DNA from: Lachnospiraceae bacterium
GTDB taxonomy: Bacteria > Bacillota > Clostridia > Lachnospirales > Lachnospiraceae
DNA length: 8,421 nt
Direction of reading: 5' to 3'
NCBI GenBank assembly: GCA_017463035.1
Contig: JAFTPY010000131.1
Coordinates: 1-8,421, forward strand
Made by a program: the position numbers and the translations under genes. Each line of letters opens with the position of its first letter. Positions within the stretch are counted from its first letter, which is position 1. A model generated the notes under the pieces. It searched no databases and had not been told where the DNA came from. It saw nothing but the letters and a program-made list of their open reading frames with translations. This document shows positions 1-6,577 of this stretch, piece after piece.

Positions 1-23
1 ACAATCATTCTAACATATTGCAT

Positions 24-48
24 CTATAAATGCAAGTTGCATTTATAG
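24..48. promoter_or_regulatory. Palindromic operator candidate upstream of the XRE gene
   Basis: Arms CTATAAATGCAA (24-35) and TTGCATTTATAG (37-48) are perfect inverted complements around a single central G. A further half-site, TTGCATCTATA at 18-28, repeats TTGCATTTATA at 37-47 with a 19-bp offset. The palindrome ends 4 bp before the -35 element of the downstream promoter. Such a symmetric A/T-rich site directly before a helix-turn-helix gene is typical of an autoregulatory operator; that it binds this regulator is inference. Confidence 0.6.
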
Positions 49-52
49 TTTG

Positions 53-81
53 TTGTTCAAAAACAGGGAATACTCTATAAT
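53..81 (+). promoter_or_regulatory. SigmaA-type promoter of the XRE gene
   Basis: A -35 element TTGTTC (53-58) and a consensus -10 element TATAAT (76-81) are separated by 17 bp. The expected transcript start, near 88, leaves a leader of about 25 nt before the start codon. The palindrome at 24-48 lies immediately upstream, so a bound regulator could touch RNA polymerase at the -35 region. Confidence 0.7.
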
Positions 82-112
82 GAAAACAAAATAAGGATAG
101 GAGATGATGGTA

Positions 113-463
113 ATGCAGCCAGAGATTGATTATGTAAAAATTGGTCAGCGAATCAAAACAGCACGTACCGAACGCCACCTCAGCCAAAGCGATTTAGGCG
201 CTCTTATCGGCTGTTCAAACAATCATGTCAGCCATGTAGAAGTCGGACAAACTAAAGTTTCTCTTTCCATGTTAGTAAAGCTTTCTGTTGTTTTGGATAA
301 AGACATTAACTTCTTTTTGCTTGACACACCATATGTCAGACGCCAAAGTATTATAAACGACGATATTTCCGTAAAATTAGAAAAATGTAATCCTACAACT
401 TTAGTCTCTATCAATAAAATCATTGATGTTCTGCTTGAACAGCAAAAAATGTCGAACCCATAA
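113..463 (+). CDS. XRE/Cro-family helix-turn-helix transcriptional regulator
   Basis: This is a small cytoplasmic DNA-binding protein of about 116 residues. The N-terminal 65 or so residues form a Cro/C1-type HTH: IGQRIKTAR, then LSQSDLGALIGCSNNHVSHVE with the recognition helix around SNNHVSHVE. The final 45 residues are a short helical tail of no recognised family, possibly for dimerisation. Four in-frame starts lie close together (ATG at 104, 107 and 113, with GTA between). AGGAG at 99-103 abuts 104 but sits 9 nt before 113, so 113 is preferred; 104 is possible if AAGG at 93-96 is used. The gene has its own sigmaA promoter and an upstream palindrome, suggesting autoregulation. The gene it controls is not evident and may lie left of the window. 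Ligand and targets are unknown. Confidence 0.85.
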   Translation: MQPEIDYVKIGQRIKTARTERHLSQSDLGALIGCSNNHVSHVEVGQTKVSLSMLVKLSVVLDKDINFFLLDTPYVRRQSIINDDISVKLEKCNPTTLVSINKIIDVLLEQQKMSNP

Positions 464-509
464 GAAAAGCTCCGCCATGCGCGATTGCATTGCGAAGCTT
501 TTCTTTTAT
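462..509 (+). terminator. Intrinsic terminator after the XRE gene
   Basis: A 10-bp perfect stem, AAGAAAAGCT (462-471) with AGCTTTTCTT (496-505), encloses a further imperfect inner stem (CGCGAT/ATTGCG) and runs into TTTTAT. The 5' arm overlaps the stop codon of the XRE gene. Because it lies between convergent genes, it could also end transcripts from the minus-strand gene, though the T-run on that strand is poorer. Confidence 0.75.
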
Positions 510-538
510 CTTTGTCTTATATAATTTAACTATTTCAC

Positions 539-1645
539 TTATTTATGCCGCTCCCGGTACTCTGCCAACAGCAAATCCACCACTCTTCCGTAGCTTTTTA
601 CACCATCCTCCTGCTCATTGGCCTTCAGATACACATCATTCACCTTATCGGCAGTCTCACTGATTACCGTGTCCTCATATTGATCCCAGTAGGCACTGTT
701 GTCCGCAAAATCCCGAATCATTCCCGGATGATAAATGGACCAAAGCTCTCCGTAAAGCTCCATATCCTGCCCTGCCAGCGCATTTCCGGAATAGATTAAC
801 GCAAGCATGGTGCCGCTGTAACGCACAACAGGGTCATCGGATGCCATGCAGGCCAGATAGGCCAGAAAGTTCGCTTCATCCTCCCGCATAAAGCCGTGGA
901 GATGTGCTAACTCATGAGCCATGGTGGAGGCTCTGGAATAGTCCGGAATATCCACATTTACGTTTGATTCCATGGTCCAGCAAGTAAATACACCGGTGAT
1001 TTCCATGGCAGAGAATACCTTGGAGCTTGTGATACACTTCGGCGCCGGGTAAAATCCTTTCAATACCGTCAGGTCTTCGGAAAGATTCTCATACGCATCC
1101 TGCGTAAGCTTTCCCAATTTCCGGTTGGACACCGGCAGACGTAGCACACCGTTTTCATCCTCGTACTCTACCAGTTCCTCGCGCAATGCCGACGCTTGTT
1201 CCGCCAGTTCGGTACACAGTCCGTACAGTTCTTCTTTCGAGGAATCCCGTACCGTAATTCCACGATGATTCGCAACGGATACCCGGTGGTAATTCACACC
1301 GCATCCAATGACATATACAAACAATACCACTGCAGTCACACAAGCCACATTAATAATCCCCAGCAACGCCCGGGCAAACCGATTTTCCTTGTCCTTTCCC
1401 ATATGTACGATAAATCGAATCAAAAGAGCAATACACACCACCGGTCCCACCACCACGATAAACTCCGCCAACGAAAAAGGAAGCCAGCCCGTCACCGCGG
1501 ATACCACGATGGAATGCACCTTATAAATACGCTTCGCAAACACCTCTTCCGCAAAAAACACGCTGCGCTTTGCCAGTGCGGAAATCAAAAAAGTAAGCGG
1601 AAATAACAGTAACACCCAAATCCTTTTTTTCTTTAATACCATCAC
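539..1645 (-). CDS. DUF3810-like membrane protein with an HEXXH (zincin-like) motif
   Basis: This 368-residue protein resembles the DUF3810 family. Three hydrophobic stretches, at about residues 8-25, 58-80 and 93-115, indicate an N-terminal membrane domain, followed by a largely soluble region of about 250 residues. That region carries HELAH at 244-248, with an acidic EDEAN about 8 residues on (E257 is a plausible third metal ligand), the pattern of a gluzincin-type metallopeptidase. Peptidase activity is inferred from the motif; no substrate can be named. The start is GTG at 1645 or the adjacent ATG at 1642. AAGGAGG (1653-1659 on this strand) is 7 nt from the GTG and 10 nt from the ATG, so both fit. 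The gene is divergent from the aminopeptidase gene and converges on the XRE gene. I could not find a convincing promoter for it in the shared 235-bp gap. Confidence 0.85.
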   Translation of the reverse strand: MMVLKKKRIWVLLLFPLTFLISALAKRSVFFAEEVFAKRIYKVHSIVVSAVTGWLPFSLAEFIVVVGPVVCIALLIRFIVHMGKDKENRFARALLGIINVACVTAVVLFVYVIGCGVNYHRVSVANHRGITVRDSSKEELYGLCTELAEQASALREELVEYEDENGVLRLPVSNRKLGKLTQDAYENLSEDLTVLKGFYPAPKCITSSKVFSAMEITGVFTCWTMESNVNVDIPDYSRASTMAHELAHLHGFMREDEANFLAYLACMASDDPVVRYSGTMLALIYSGNALAGQDMELYGELWSIYHPGMIRDFADNSAYWDQYEDTVISETADKVNDVYLKANEQEDGVKSYGRVVDLLLAEYRERHK

Positions 1646-1776
1646 AGCCTATCCTCCTTCTCTTTTGCCCCATCACCGCTCAAATCCCTCTTCTATACTC
1701 TAATTAAGATACCACACCGCTGTGTCCATTTGGTGTCAGAAATCAAGTTTCCTACCTTTTCTTTTTAGGTCTTTTG

Positions 1777-1785
1777 TGCTAAGAT
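1777..1785 (+). promoter_or_regulatory. Extended -10 promoter for the aminopeptidase gene
   Basis: TGC followed by TAAGAT (1780-1785) forms an extended -10 element. A weak -35, TTTTCT, lies at 1757-1762 with 17-bp spacing. The implied leader is about 90 nt and contains short G+C stems (for example AGCCG near 1818 with CGGCT near 1854), but I recognise no known riboswitch or T-box in it. Confidence 0.4.
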
Positions 1786-1880
1786 AGTCGCAGAGGGGCT
1801 TTTCGTACAGAATCGCCCTCAGCCGTTTTCAGCCAATGCGTAGCGGCTCAATGACAGTACCTTCCGAAAGGAGTTTTTCT

Positions 1881-3731
1881 ATGAACTTATATGCAGCACG
1901 TATCGAAGCTCTCCGTAGCTTCATGAAAGAAAATAACATTGACGTATATTATGTCCCTACCGCGGATTACCACGGTTCCGAGTATCTGGACGACCATTTT
2001 AAGCTCCGTGCCTAACTGTCCGGTTTTACCGGCTCCGCAGGTACTCTTTTTGTGACCCTTACAGAAGCGGGACTGTTTACCGACGGCCGCTACTTTATTC
2101 AGGCGGAACAGGAGCTTATGGGCAGCGGCATTACGCTGTACCGCAGCGGTATGGAAAATGTACCGACACCGGAAGATAAATTAAAGGAGCTGTTAAAGGA
2201 CGGCGGCACCTTAGGCTTTGACGGCCGTCTGCTCTCCTATGCCTTTCTGATGAATTTAAAAGAACGCTTTCCGGACACCGTAACCCTTCGTCACGATGTA
2301 CTGTTTCCGGCAGAGCTTTGGCCGGAGCGTCCGGCACTTTCTTCCAAGCCGGTATATCGTCTCGCCGAGTGCTACACCGGAAAATCCGCGGTTACCAAGC
2401 TGACTGAGGTACGGGAGTCCATGAAAAAAATCCGCCCGGATGCAATATACAAAAACGGCGTATCCGAGCGTTTTGCAAAAAATAGTGACCACACCGCGGA
2501 GGTATACTTACTGACCTCCCTGGATGAAATCGCATGGCTGTTTAACCTCAGAGGAAACGACGTGGAAAACAACCCGGTTTTCCTTTCCTATGCCATGATT
2601 ACGGAGACGAAAGCCTTCTTATATTTGAACAAGACCGCATTGGATGAAACTACAAACAGGCTTTTGGAAGAAGAAGGCGTTATTGTCCGCCCGTACGATG
2701 CCATCTATGAGGATGTTACCAAGCTCCGTGCCTGCCCGGTACTCTTAGATGCCAAGCGCGTGAATTGTGCCCTTGTACAAGCCCTGCCGAAGGAATGCAC
2801 CGTTTTAGATGCGCCGGGACCGGTTCTTCTTGCCAAGGCAATCAAGAACGAAACCGAGCAAAAGAACCTCGCCGCAGGCCATGTAAAGGACGGCGTGGCA
2901 GTGACCAAGTTTATGTATTGGCTGAAGAAAAACATCGGCAAGGAAACCATTACCGAGTACTCCGCTGCCGAGCATCTTCTCTCTCTCCGTAAGGAACAGG
3001 AGGGCTTCTTAGAGCCGAGCTTTGAAACCATTTCCGCTTATAACGCAAACGCAGCCATGATGCACTATTCCGCAGACGAAAAGTCTGCTGCCACTTTAGC
3101 ACCGCAGGGCTTCCTTTTGGTGGACTCCGGCGGACAATATTACGAGGGCACCACGGACATTACGAGAACCTATGTCCTGGGTGATATCCCTTATGAGTGG
3201 AAGCAGCATTATACCGCCGTTCTTCGGGGAATGCTGGCCCTCTCCGATGCAAAGTTCTTACACGGCTGTCGCGGCATCAATCTCGACATCCTTGCCCGGG
3301 GTCCGCTATGGCAGATGGGGCTGGATTACCGTTGCGGTACCGGTCACGGCGTGGGTTACCTCTTAAATGTCCACGAAGCCCCGAACGGCTTCCGTTGGCG
3401 CATTGTCCCTGAGCGTAACGACAGTTGTGTTCTCGAAGAAGGTATGGTCACCACCAACGAGCCGGGCGTTTATGTAGAAAACAGTCACGGCATCCGCATT
3501 GAAAACGAACTGCTCTGCAAAAAGGGCGAGAAAAACGAGTACGGTCAGTACATGTATTTTGAAACCCTGACCATGGCTCCGATTGATTTGGATGCGGTAC
3601 TTCCGGAAGAAATGACCGCAAGAGAAAAGCAGGTTCTAAATGACTATCACAAGAAGGTGTACGAAACCCTGCTTCCGTATATGAGCGAAGAAGAGGGCGA
3701 GTGGTTAAAGGAAGTAACAAGGGCGATTTAA
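1881..3731 (+). pseudogene. Aminopeptidase P family (M24) gene interrupted by an in-frame stop
   Basis: The enzyme would be a cytoplasmic dinuclear-metal aminopeptidase that removes an N-terminal residue before proline. Reading from ATG 1881 (GAAAGGAG 7 nt upstream), the frame encodes 44 residues, hits TAA at 2013-2015, and then continues open for 571 codons to TAA at 3731. Family features lie on both sides of the stop: ADYHGSEY (28-35) and then SGFTGSAGT, the creatinase N-terminal domain; a second N-terminal-like domain; the M24 'pita-bread' domain; and a C-terminal extension ending near 616. All five metal ligands are present: D415 and D426 (DSGGQY, DITRT), H489 (GTGHGVG), E527 (NEPG) and E541 (RIENE), plus H498 (NVHEAP). 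Total length of 616 codons is close to the usual size of about 600. The next in-frame start, GTG 2052, has no ribosome binding site and would delete part of domain 1. Possible causes are a recent nonsense mutation, a base-call error or readthrough. Confidence 0.85.
2013..2015 (+). other. Premature in-frame TAA (codon 45) in the aminopeptidase gene
   Basis: The codon sits between ...FKLRA and LSGFTGSAGT. In homologues an aromatic residue is usual just before the SGFTG motif, so a Tyr codon (TAC or TAT) changed by one base is the simplest reading. TAA is a true stop for at least six other genes in the window, so recoding of TAA genome-wide is excluded. Confidence 0.85.
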
Positions 3732-3805
3732 GAACTTACCGATGGCTGAGTTCCCGTAAACGACTCCCTGTCGCCGGACATCCTCACATACAAAAAATAG
3801 AAATA

Positions 3806-3855
3806 CGGGTGTTAATCGTATCGAACAGATACCTTAACACCCGGTTTTGTTTTCT
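3806..3855 (+). terminator. Strong intrinsic terminator after the aminopeptidase gene
   Basis: CGGGTGTTAA (3806-3815) pairs perfectly with TTAACACCCG (3834-3843). An inner stem GTATC/GATAC (3818-3822 with 3828-3832) closes over a GAACA loop. TTTTGTTTTCT follows directly. It lies 75 nt after the stop codon and isolates the downstream sigma factor unit. Confidence 0.85.
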
Positions 3856-3876
3856 CTCTTATTTCTCGGATATAGT
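3847..3876 (+). promoter_or_regulatory. Possible promoter of the sigma factor operon
   Basis: TTGTTT (3847-3852) and TATAGT (3871-3876) are 18 bp apart, a reasonable sigmaA promoter, although the -35 sits inside the T-tract of the preceding terminator. It would give a leader of roughly 85 nt. Downstream, an imperfect dyad (ACGATTACA 3889-3897, TGTATCGT 3910-3917) may be regulatory. I saw no classic ECF-type AAC/CGTC promoter. Confidence 0.35.
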
Positions 3877-3968
3877 TAAGAAAAATTTACGATTACATAA
3901 AAAATCTTTTGTATCGTGAAAAAACACCCCTCCCCATTCGTCATAGTAGGTGAAAGGAGTTTTGCACC

Positions 3969-4490
3969 ATGGACAAAACACAATTAAGCGAACTGTTTAC
4001 ACGGATACAACGCGGTGATAAGGAAGCCTTCACACAACTTTATCATGACTTAAAACAACCGGTGTTTACCATTATCTACCGCATTGTACAAAACCGAACC
4101 ACCGCCGAGGATTTGACACAGGACCTCTTTGTGAAGCTCTTTGTCTCTCCGACCGAGGCTACAATCAAAAATCCGAGAGCATGGATGTTTCAAACGGCAC
4201 ACAATCTGGCTATTGATGCACTGCGGAAAACACAACCGGAAAACATTGACGATATGGTACTTGCTTCCCCTGAACGTATGGAACACACCATCGCGGTGAA
4301 AACAGACCTGGAGCAGGCCATTGCCACCCTATCCTGTGCTGAACGTGAAATCCTTTCTCTCCGGTTAAACGCTGAACTGGGCTTTCAGGACATTGCCCGT
4401 ATCACGGGACAATCCCTTTCCGCCGTTTACCGCAGCTACCGCAAAACATTGAAAACCCTGCAAACCCTATTGAACGGAGGTACACTATGA
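3969..4490 (+). CDS. ECF-type RNA polymerase sigma factor (sigma-70 family)
   Basis: This 173-residue protein has only the two domains of an extracytoplasmic-function sigma factor. Region 2, at about residues 20-86, carries the core-binding helix AEDLTQDLFVKLF (46-58) and the -10-binding segment NPRAWMFQTAHNLAIDALRK. After a variable linker, region 4, at about 113-165, carries LSCAEREILSLRL and the HTH DIARITGQSLSAVYRSYRKTL. GAAAGGAG ends about 9 nt before ATG 3969, supporting this start. Its TGA overlaps the ATG of the next gene (ATGA), so the two are translationally coupled. The partner is a single-pass membrane protein, which implies control by a membrane-bound anti-sigma or sensor. The ECF subgroup and regulon cannot be assigned from the window. 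Confidence 0.93.
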   Translation: MDKTQLSELFTRIQRGDKEAFTQLYHDLKQPVFTIIYRIVQNRTTAEDLTQDLFVKLFVSPTEATIKNPRAWMFQTAHNLAIDALRKTQPENIDDMVLASPERMEHTIAVKTDLEQAIATLSCAEREILSLRLNAELGFQDIARITGQSLSAVYRSYRKTLKTLQTLLNGGTL

Positions 4491-5239
4491 ATGATATAAC
4501 TACAAATCAAACGACCTATCCTACTCTTTTTGATTTATTTCAGCATTGGGGAAGTGCCGGCTACCCGGACTATGTCACCGGTATCTGGTCCAACGACGGC
4601 AGCGCTTATAACCTGACCGTAGGCGTCGGAGAAGGAGCCGCCGGCGACGCCGGAAAACAGGAAATCTTAGACTTAATCGAAGACGACGCATCCGTCACCT
4701 TTACCACTCAGTCCTACAGCCACAACTATCTGCTGCAGGTTCAGGAGGAACTGAACCCGTATTTCAAGCAAGAAGAATCGGGCATGATTTTTACCGGAGT
4801 AGACGATATGAACAACTGCGTTACCGTGGGAATTTCGGACCGCAAGGAAGGCGACGAAACCACCCAAAGCTTTATTGCAGATCTTCAACATACCTACGGC
4901 GATGCAATCTCTATCGAATATACCGGCACGATAGTAACACAGACAACAGAAGAACTCAGCCTGGCCAATCCCCTGGCACCGTCCACAGCCGGGAAGAGTC
5001 CCTTTTCTCCGCTGATGATAGCGGGACTCATTCTGATTCCGCTTTTGCTATTCGGGGTTTATTTCGCCCTGAGAAAGCGTTTTGTTCCGATGATGCAGAC
5101 GAATGACGGGGGAACGTTTACACAAACTGATAGAATCTCGGTAAAAGAAGTGGAGGAATTGGTGAAGGACAGTGCGTTAACAGTGTCGAAAGATGTGGAT
5201 GAGAAGGTGATGGATGGGATTGAGAAGTTACGGAAATAA
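4487..5239 (+). CDS. Single-pass membrane protein, putative anti-sigma/sensor partner of the ECF sigma factor
   Basis: I recognise no named family for this 250-residue protein. It has no N-terminal signal peptide. Residues 1-150 look like an alpha/beta domain containing YPDYVTGIWSNDGSAYNLTV, SYSHNYLLQVQEEL and GVDDMNNCVTVGI. This order (a strand, a helix-forming 'Y..LL..QEEL' segment, then 'GVD..NN.V.VG') recalls prodomains of alpha-lytic-protease-type peptidases, but only by eye. A Thr/Ser/Pro linker (151-172) leads to one membrane helix at about 175-195, followed by RKRF and a 55-residue charged tail ending in predicted helix (SVKEVEELVKDSALT). By the positive-inside rule the tail is cytoplasmic and the N-terminus external, the reverse of most anti-sigma factors. 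GGAGG is 6 nt before the ATG. The coupling to the sigma gene is the main evidence for its role; sigma binding by the tail is inference. Confidence 0.75.
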   Translation: MNDITTNQTTYPTLFDLFQHWGSAGYPDYVTGIWSNDGSAYNLTVGVGEGAAGDAGKQEILDLIEDDASVTFTTQSYSHNYLLQVQEELNPYFKQEESGMIFTGVDDMNNCVTVGISDRKEGDETTQSFIADLQHTYGDAISIEYTGTIVTQTTEELSLANPLAPSTAGKSPFSPLMIAGLILIPLLLFGVYFALRKRFVPMMQTNDGGTFTQTDRISVKEVEELVKDSALTVSKDVDEKVMDGIEKLRK

Positions 5240-5302
5240 ACTTAACTCAAAAGAATATGACACTCTACTGAACTTTTTACAGACCTTATAAGCAAAAACG
5301 AG

Positions 5303-5357
5303 AAAGAACGATATGCCAAGAAAATCCGCCCCCAATTTTCTTAACATATCGTTCTTT
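5303..5357. terminator. Long bidirectional hairpin terminator between convergent genes
   Basis: AAAGAACGATATG (5303-5315) pairs perfectly with CATATCGTTCTTT (5345-5357). After a 2x2 internal loop a second stem, AAGAAAAT/ATTTTCTT (5318-5325 with 5335-5342), closes over a C-rich 9-nt loop. On the minus strand it is followed by TCTCGTTTTTGC, a usable T-tract; on the plus strand only the stem's own TTT follows. It lies between the membrane protein (+) and lipoprotein (-) genes and probably serves both. Confidence 0.75.
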
Positions 5358-5384
5358 GTACGCTTAACTAAACCTATTTCTATC

Positions 5385-6380
5385 TTACCGCACAACCTCC
5401 CCCATCGTCATCCCCGTCGCCTCATACAACAGGTCCTTTACCACCTCATAAGCACGCCCCGAAGCTTCATTCGCCTTTTTCTGCATATCTTCCTCCACCG
5501 GGATGCCGAACCAGCCCTTTTCAAAGACGAGTTCTTCGCCGTTATAGGTCGCCAAATCCACGGTAGCCGTTACGAAGTCCTCTCCGATTCTCATTGTAAT
5601 ATAATACTCTGTATTTTCCTCCGGCGTCGGAATCAGGTTCCACTCGACCTTCTCTTCGCCCTGCATTTCTTTAAAATAGAAATTGATATTCTCGTCCATG
5701 GTGGCATATTCTACCGTTGCCCGGCCGCCGTCCTCTACCGCACCTTCCGCCAGTTCCTTGTCGCCGATGTCATTGGTTTCTCCGTTTGCAAGGAGCCAGT
5801 CAATCAGCTTCTGTTTTCCGCTCTCCGTATCAGGCTTTTCTACCGTCACCTTCCAGCGTACCTCCTGTCCGGAGTTTGTATCGGACACCACCAGCTCCGT
5901 CGTACCGTTTGCGATACCGTACAGCATCACGCCTGTAGTCTCGCGCCCTTCTTCATAATCATATTCCCCTTCCATAAACATTGCCTGTACAATCTCCGGA
6001 TTCTCACTCCGAAAGGTTAAAACCTCATATTCGTACGCAAACTCAAAATACAGCTCATTCTCCACCGTAAACTCATATTCCGGAAGTGTTTGACTTGCAT
6101 CCTTTTGCGTTTCATCCTCCGTCACTGCCGGAGCTTCCGTCGGCACTACCGGCTCGGTTACTTGAATCGGTCCCTCCGTCGGTGCTACCGGTTCTGTAAC
6201 CCGGCCCGCTGTCTCCTTCTCCGCATCTGCTCCGCTTGTTACCTCTACCGAAGGAGTTGCCGTTACCGCCTCACTTTTCCCTGCTTCTTCCGCCCCTTTA
6301 CAACCCTGCACCGAAACCACCGTTACAGCCAGTGCCAGCGATAACACACACACATTCAGCCCTCTGCTCATTTTTCTCAT
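5385..6380 (-). CDS. Lipoprotein with Thr/Pro/Glu-rich linker and Ig-like region, function unknown
   Basis: This 331-residue protein is probably anchored to the outer face of the membrane. MRKMSRGLN is followed by a hydrophobic segment and VQGC, giving lipidated Cys27. Residues 28-100 are a disordered linker rich in Thr, Pro, Glu and Ala with two near-copies of VTEPVAPTEGP (61-71 and 74-84). Residues 102-182 look like a bacterial Ig-like (BIG2-type) fold: ENEL, LTFRSENPEIVQ, GIANGTTELVVSD and VRWKVTVEKP. The remaining 150 residues form an unassigned acidic alpha/beta domain (VEWNLIPTPEENTEYYITMRIG, ATVDLATYNGEELVFEKGW) ending in helices. The start at 6380 is chosen because AGGAG lies 9 nt upstream and the signal peptide begins there; the longer open frame runs back into the terminator and the kinase gene and lacks support. 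The gene stands alone, convergent with the sigma factor unit. Surface binding or sensing is possible but unproven. Confidence 0.82.
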   Translation of the reverse strand: MRKMSRGLNVCVLSLALAVTVVSVQGCKGAEEAGKSEAVTATPSVEVTSGADAEKETAGRVTEPVAPTEGPIQVTEPVVPTEAPAVTEDETQKDASQTLPEYEFTVENELYFEFAYEYEVLTFRSENPEIVQAMFMEGEYDYEEGRETTGVMLYGIANGTTELVVSDTNSGQEVRWKVTVEKPDTESGKQKLIDWLLANGETNDIGDKELAEGAVEDGGRATVEYATMDENINFYFKEMQGEEKVEWNLIPTPEENTEYYITMRIGEDFVTATVDLATYNGEELVFEKGWFGIPVEEDMQKKANEASGRAYEVVKDLLYEATGMTMGEVVR

Positions 6381-6410
6381 ATAACTCCGCTCCTTTTCCA
6401 AAAACACCGT

Positions 6411-6440
6411 GCCCGTTTGCGGGCTATTCCGCACGCAAAC
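6411..6440 (-). promoter_or_regulatory. Alternative hairpins in the lipoprotein gene leader
   Basis: In the minus-strand leader, GTTTGCG (6440-6434) can pair with CGCAAAC (6421-6415), or alternatively GCCCG (6424-6420) with CGGGC (6415-6411). The two pairings share bases and exclude each other. They end about 20 nt before the ribosome binding site. A regulatory role is only a possibility; no known riboswitch class is recognised. Confidence 0.2.
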
Positions 6441-6472
6441 TGCTCTGCTGATACCATCGCCCAATGTTCCAT

Positions 6473-6518
6473 AAAACAAAAGCAGGAAACAACCATATCT
6501 CTCACGGCTGTTTCCCGC
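6473..6518 (-). terminator. Intrinsic terminator of the liv/kinase operon
   Basis: Read on the minus strand, GCGGGAAACAGCC (6518-6506) pairs with GGTTGTTTCCTGC (6494-6482), 13 bp with two G-U pairs, over an 11-nt loop. TTTTGTTTT follows (6481-6473). It lies about 60 nt after the kinase-like gene and upstream of the lipoprotein gene, separating the two transcripts. Confidence 0.82.
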
Positions 6519-6552
6519 ATATCTGCTGTCGTATTTCATGTTCCGACACATC

Positions 6553-6573
6553 GGTTCTTTCTCCGAAAGAACC
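6553..6573 (-). repeat. Small perfect hairpin just after the kinase-like gene
   Basis: GGTTCTTTC (6553-6561) and GAAAGAACC (6565-6573) form a 9-bp stem with a 3-nt loop, beginning 4 nt beyond the stop codon. No T-tract follows on either strand, so it is not a terminator itself; it may protect the 3' end of the mRNA. Confidence 0.45.
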
Positions 6574-6577
6574 CTAC

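Noticed and set aside
1690..1746. Minus-strand promoter for the DUF3810-like gene
   Set aside because: TTGATT, CTGACA and TGGACA elements and a TATAGA element exist, but none has an acceptable -35/-10 spacing.
2013..2015. Selenocysteine or alternative genetic code explanation for the internal stop
   Set aside because: Selenocysteine uses TGA, not TAA, and TAA ends several other intact genes here.
3701..3919. 72-residue plus-strand frame after the aminopeptidase gene
   Set aside because: It overlaps the end of the aminopeptidase frame and runs through the terminator hairpin; no ribosome binding site or domain.
5313..6344. Plus-strand open frames opposite the lipoprotein gene
   Set aside because: Their products are low-complexity and rich in Arg, Ser, Pro and Cys, with no domain or ribosome binding site; they are antisense shadows of the minus-strand gene.
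6440..6480. Minus-strand promoter for the lipoprotein gene (TTGTTT with TGGTAT at 17 bp)
   Set aside because: The -10 matches consensus at only three positions and the -35 lies in the terminator T-tract; too weak to list.
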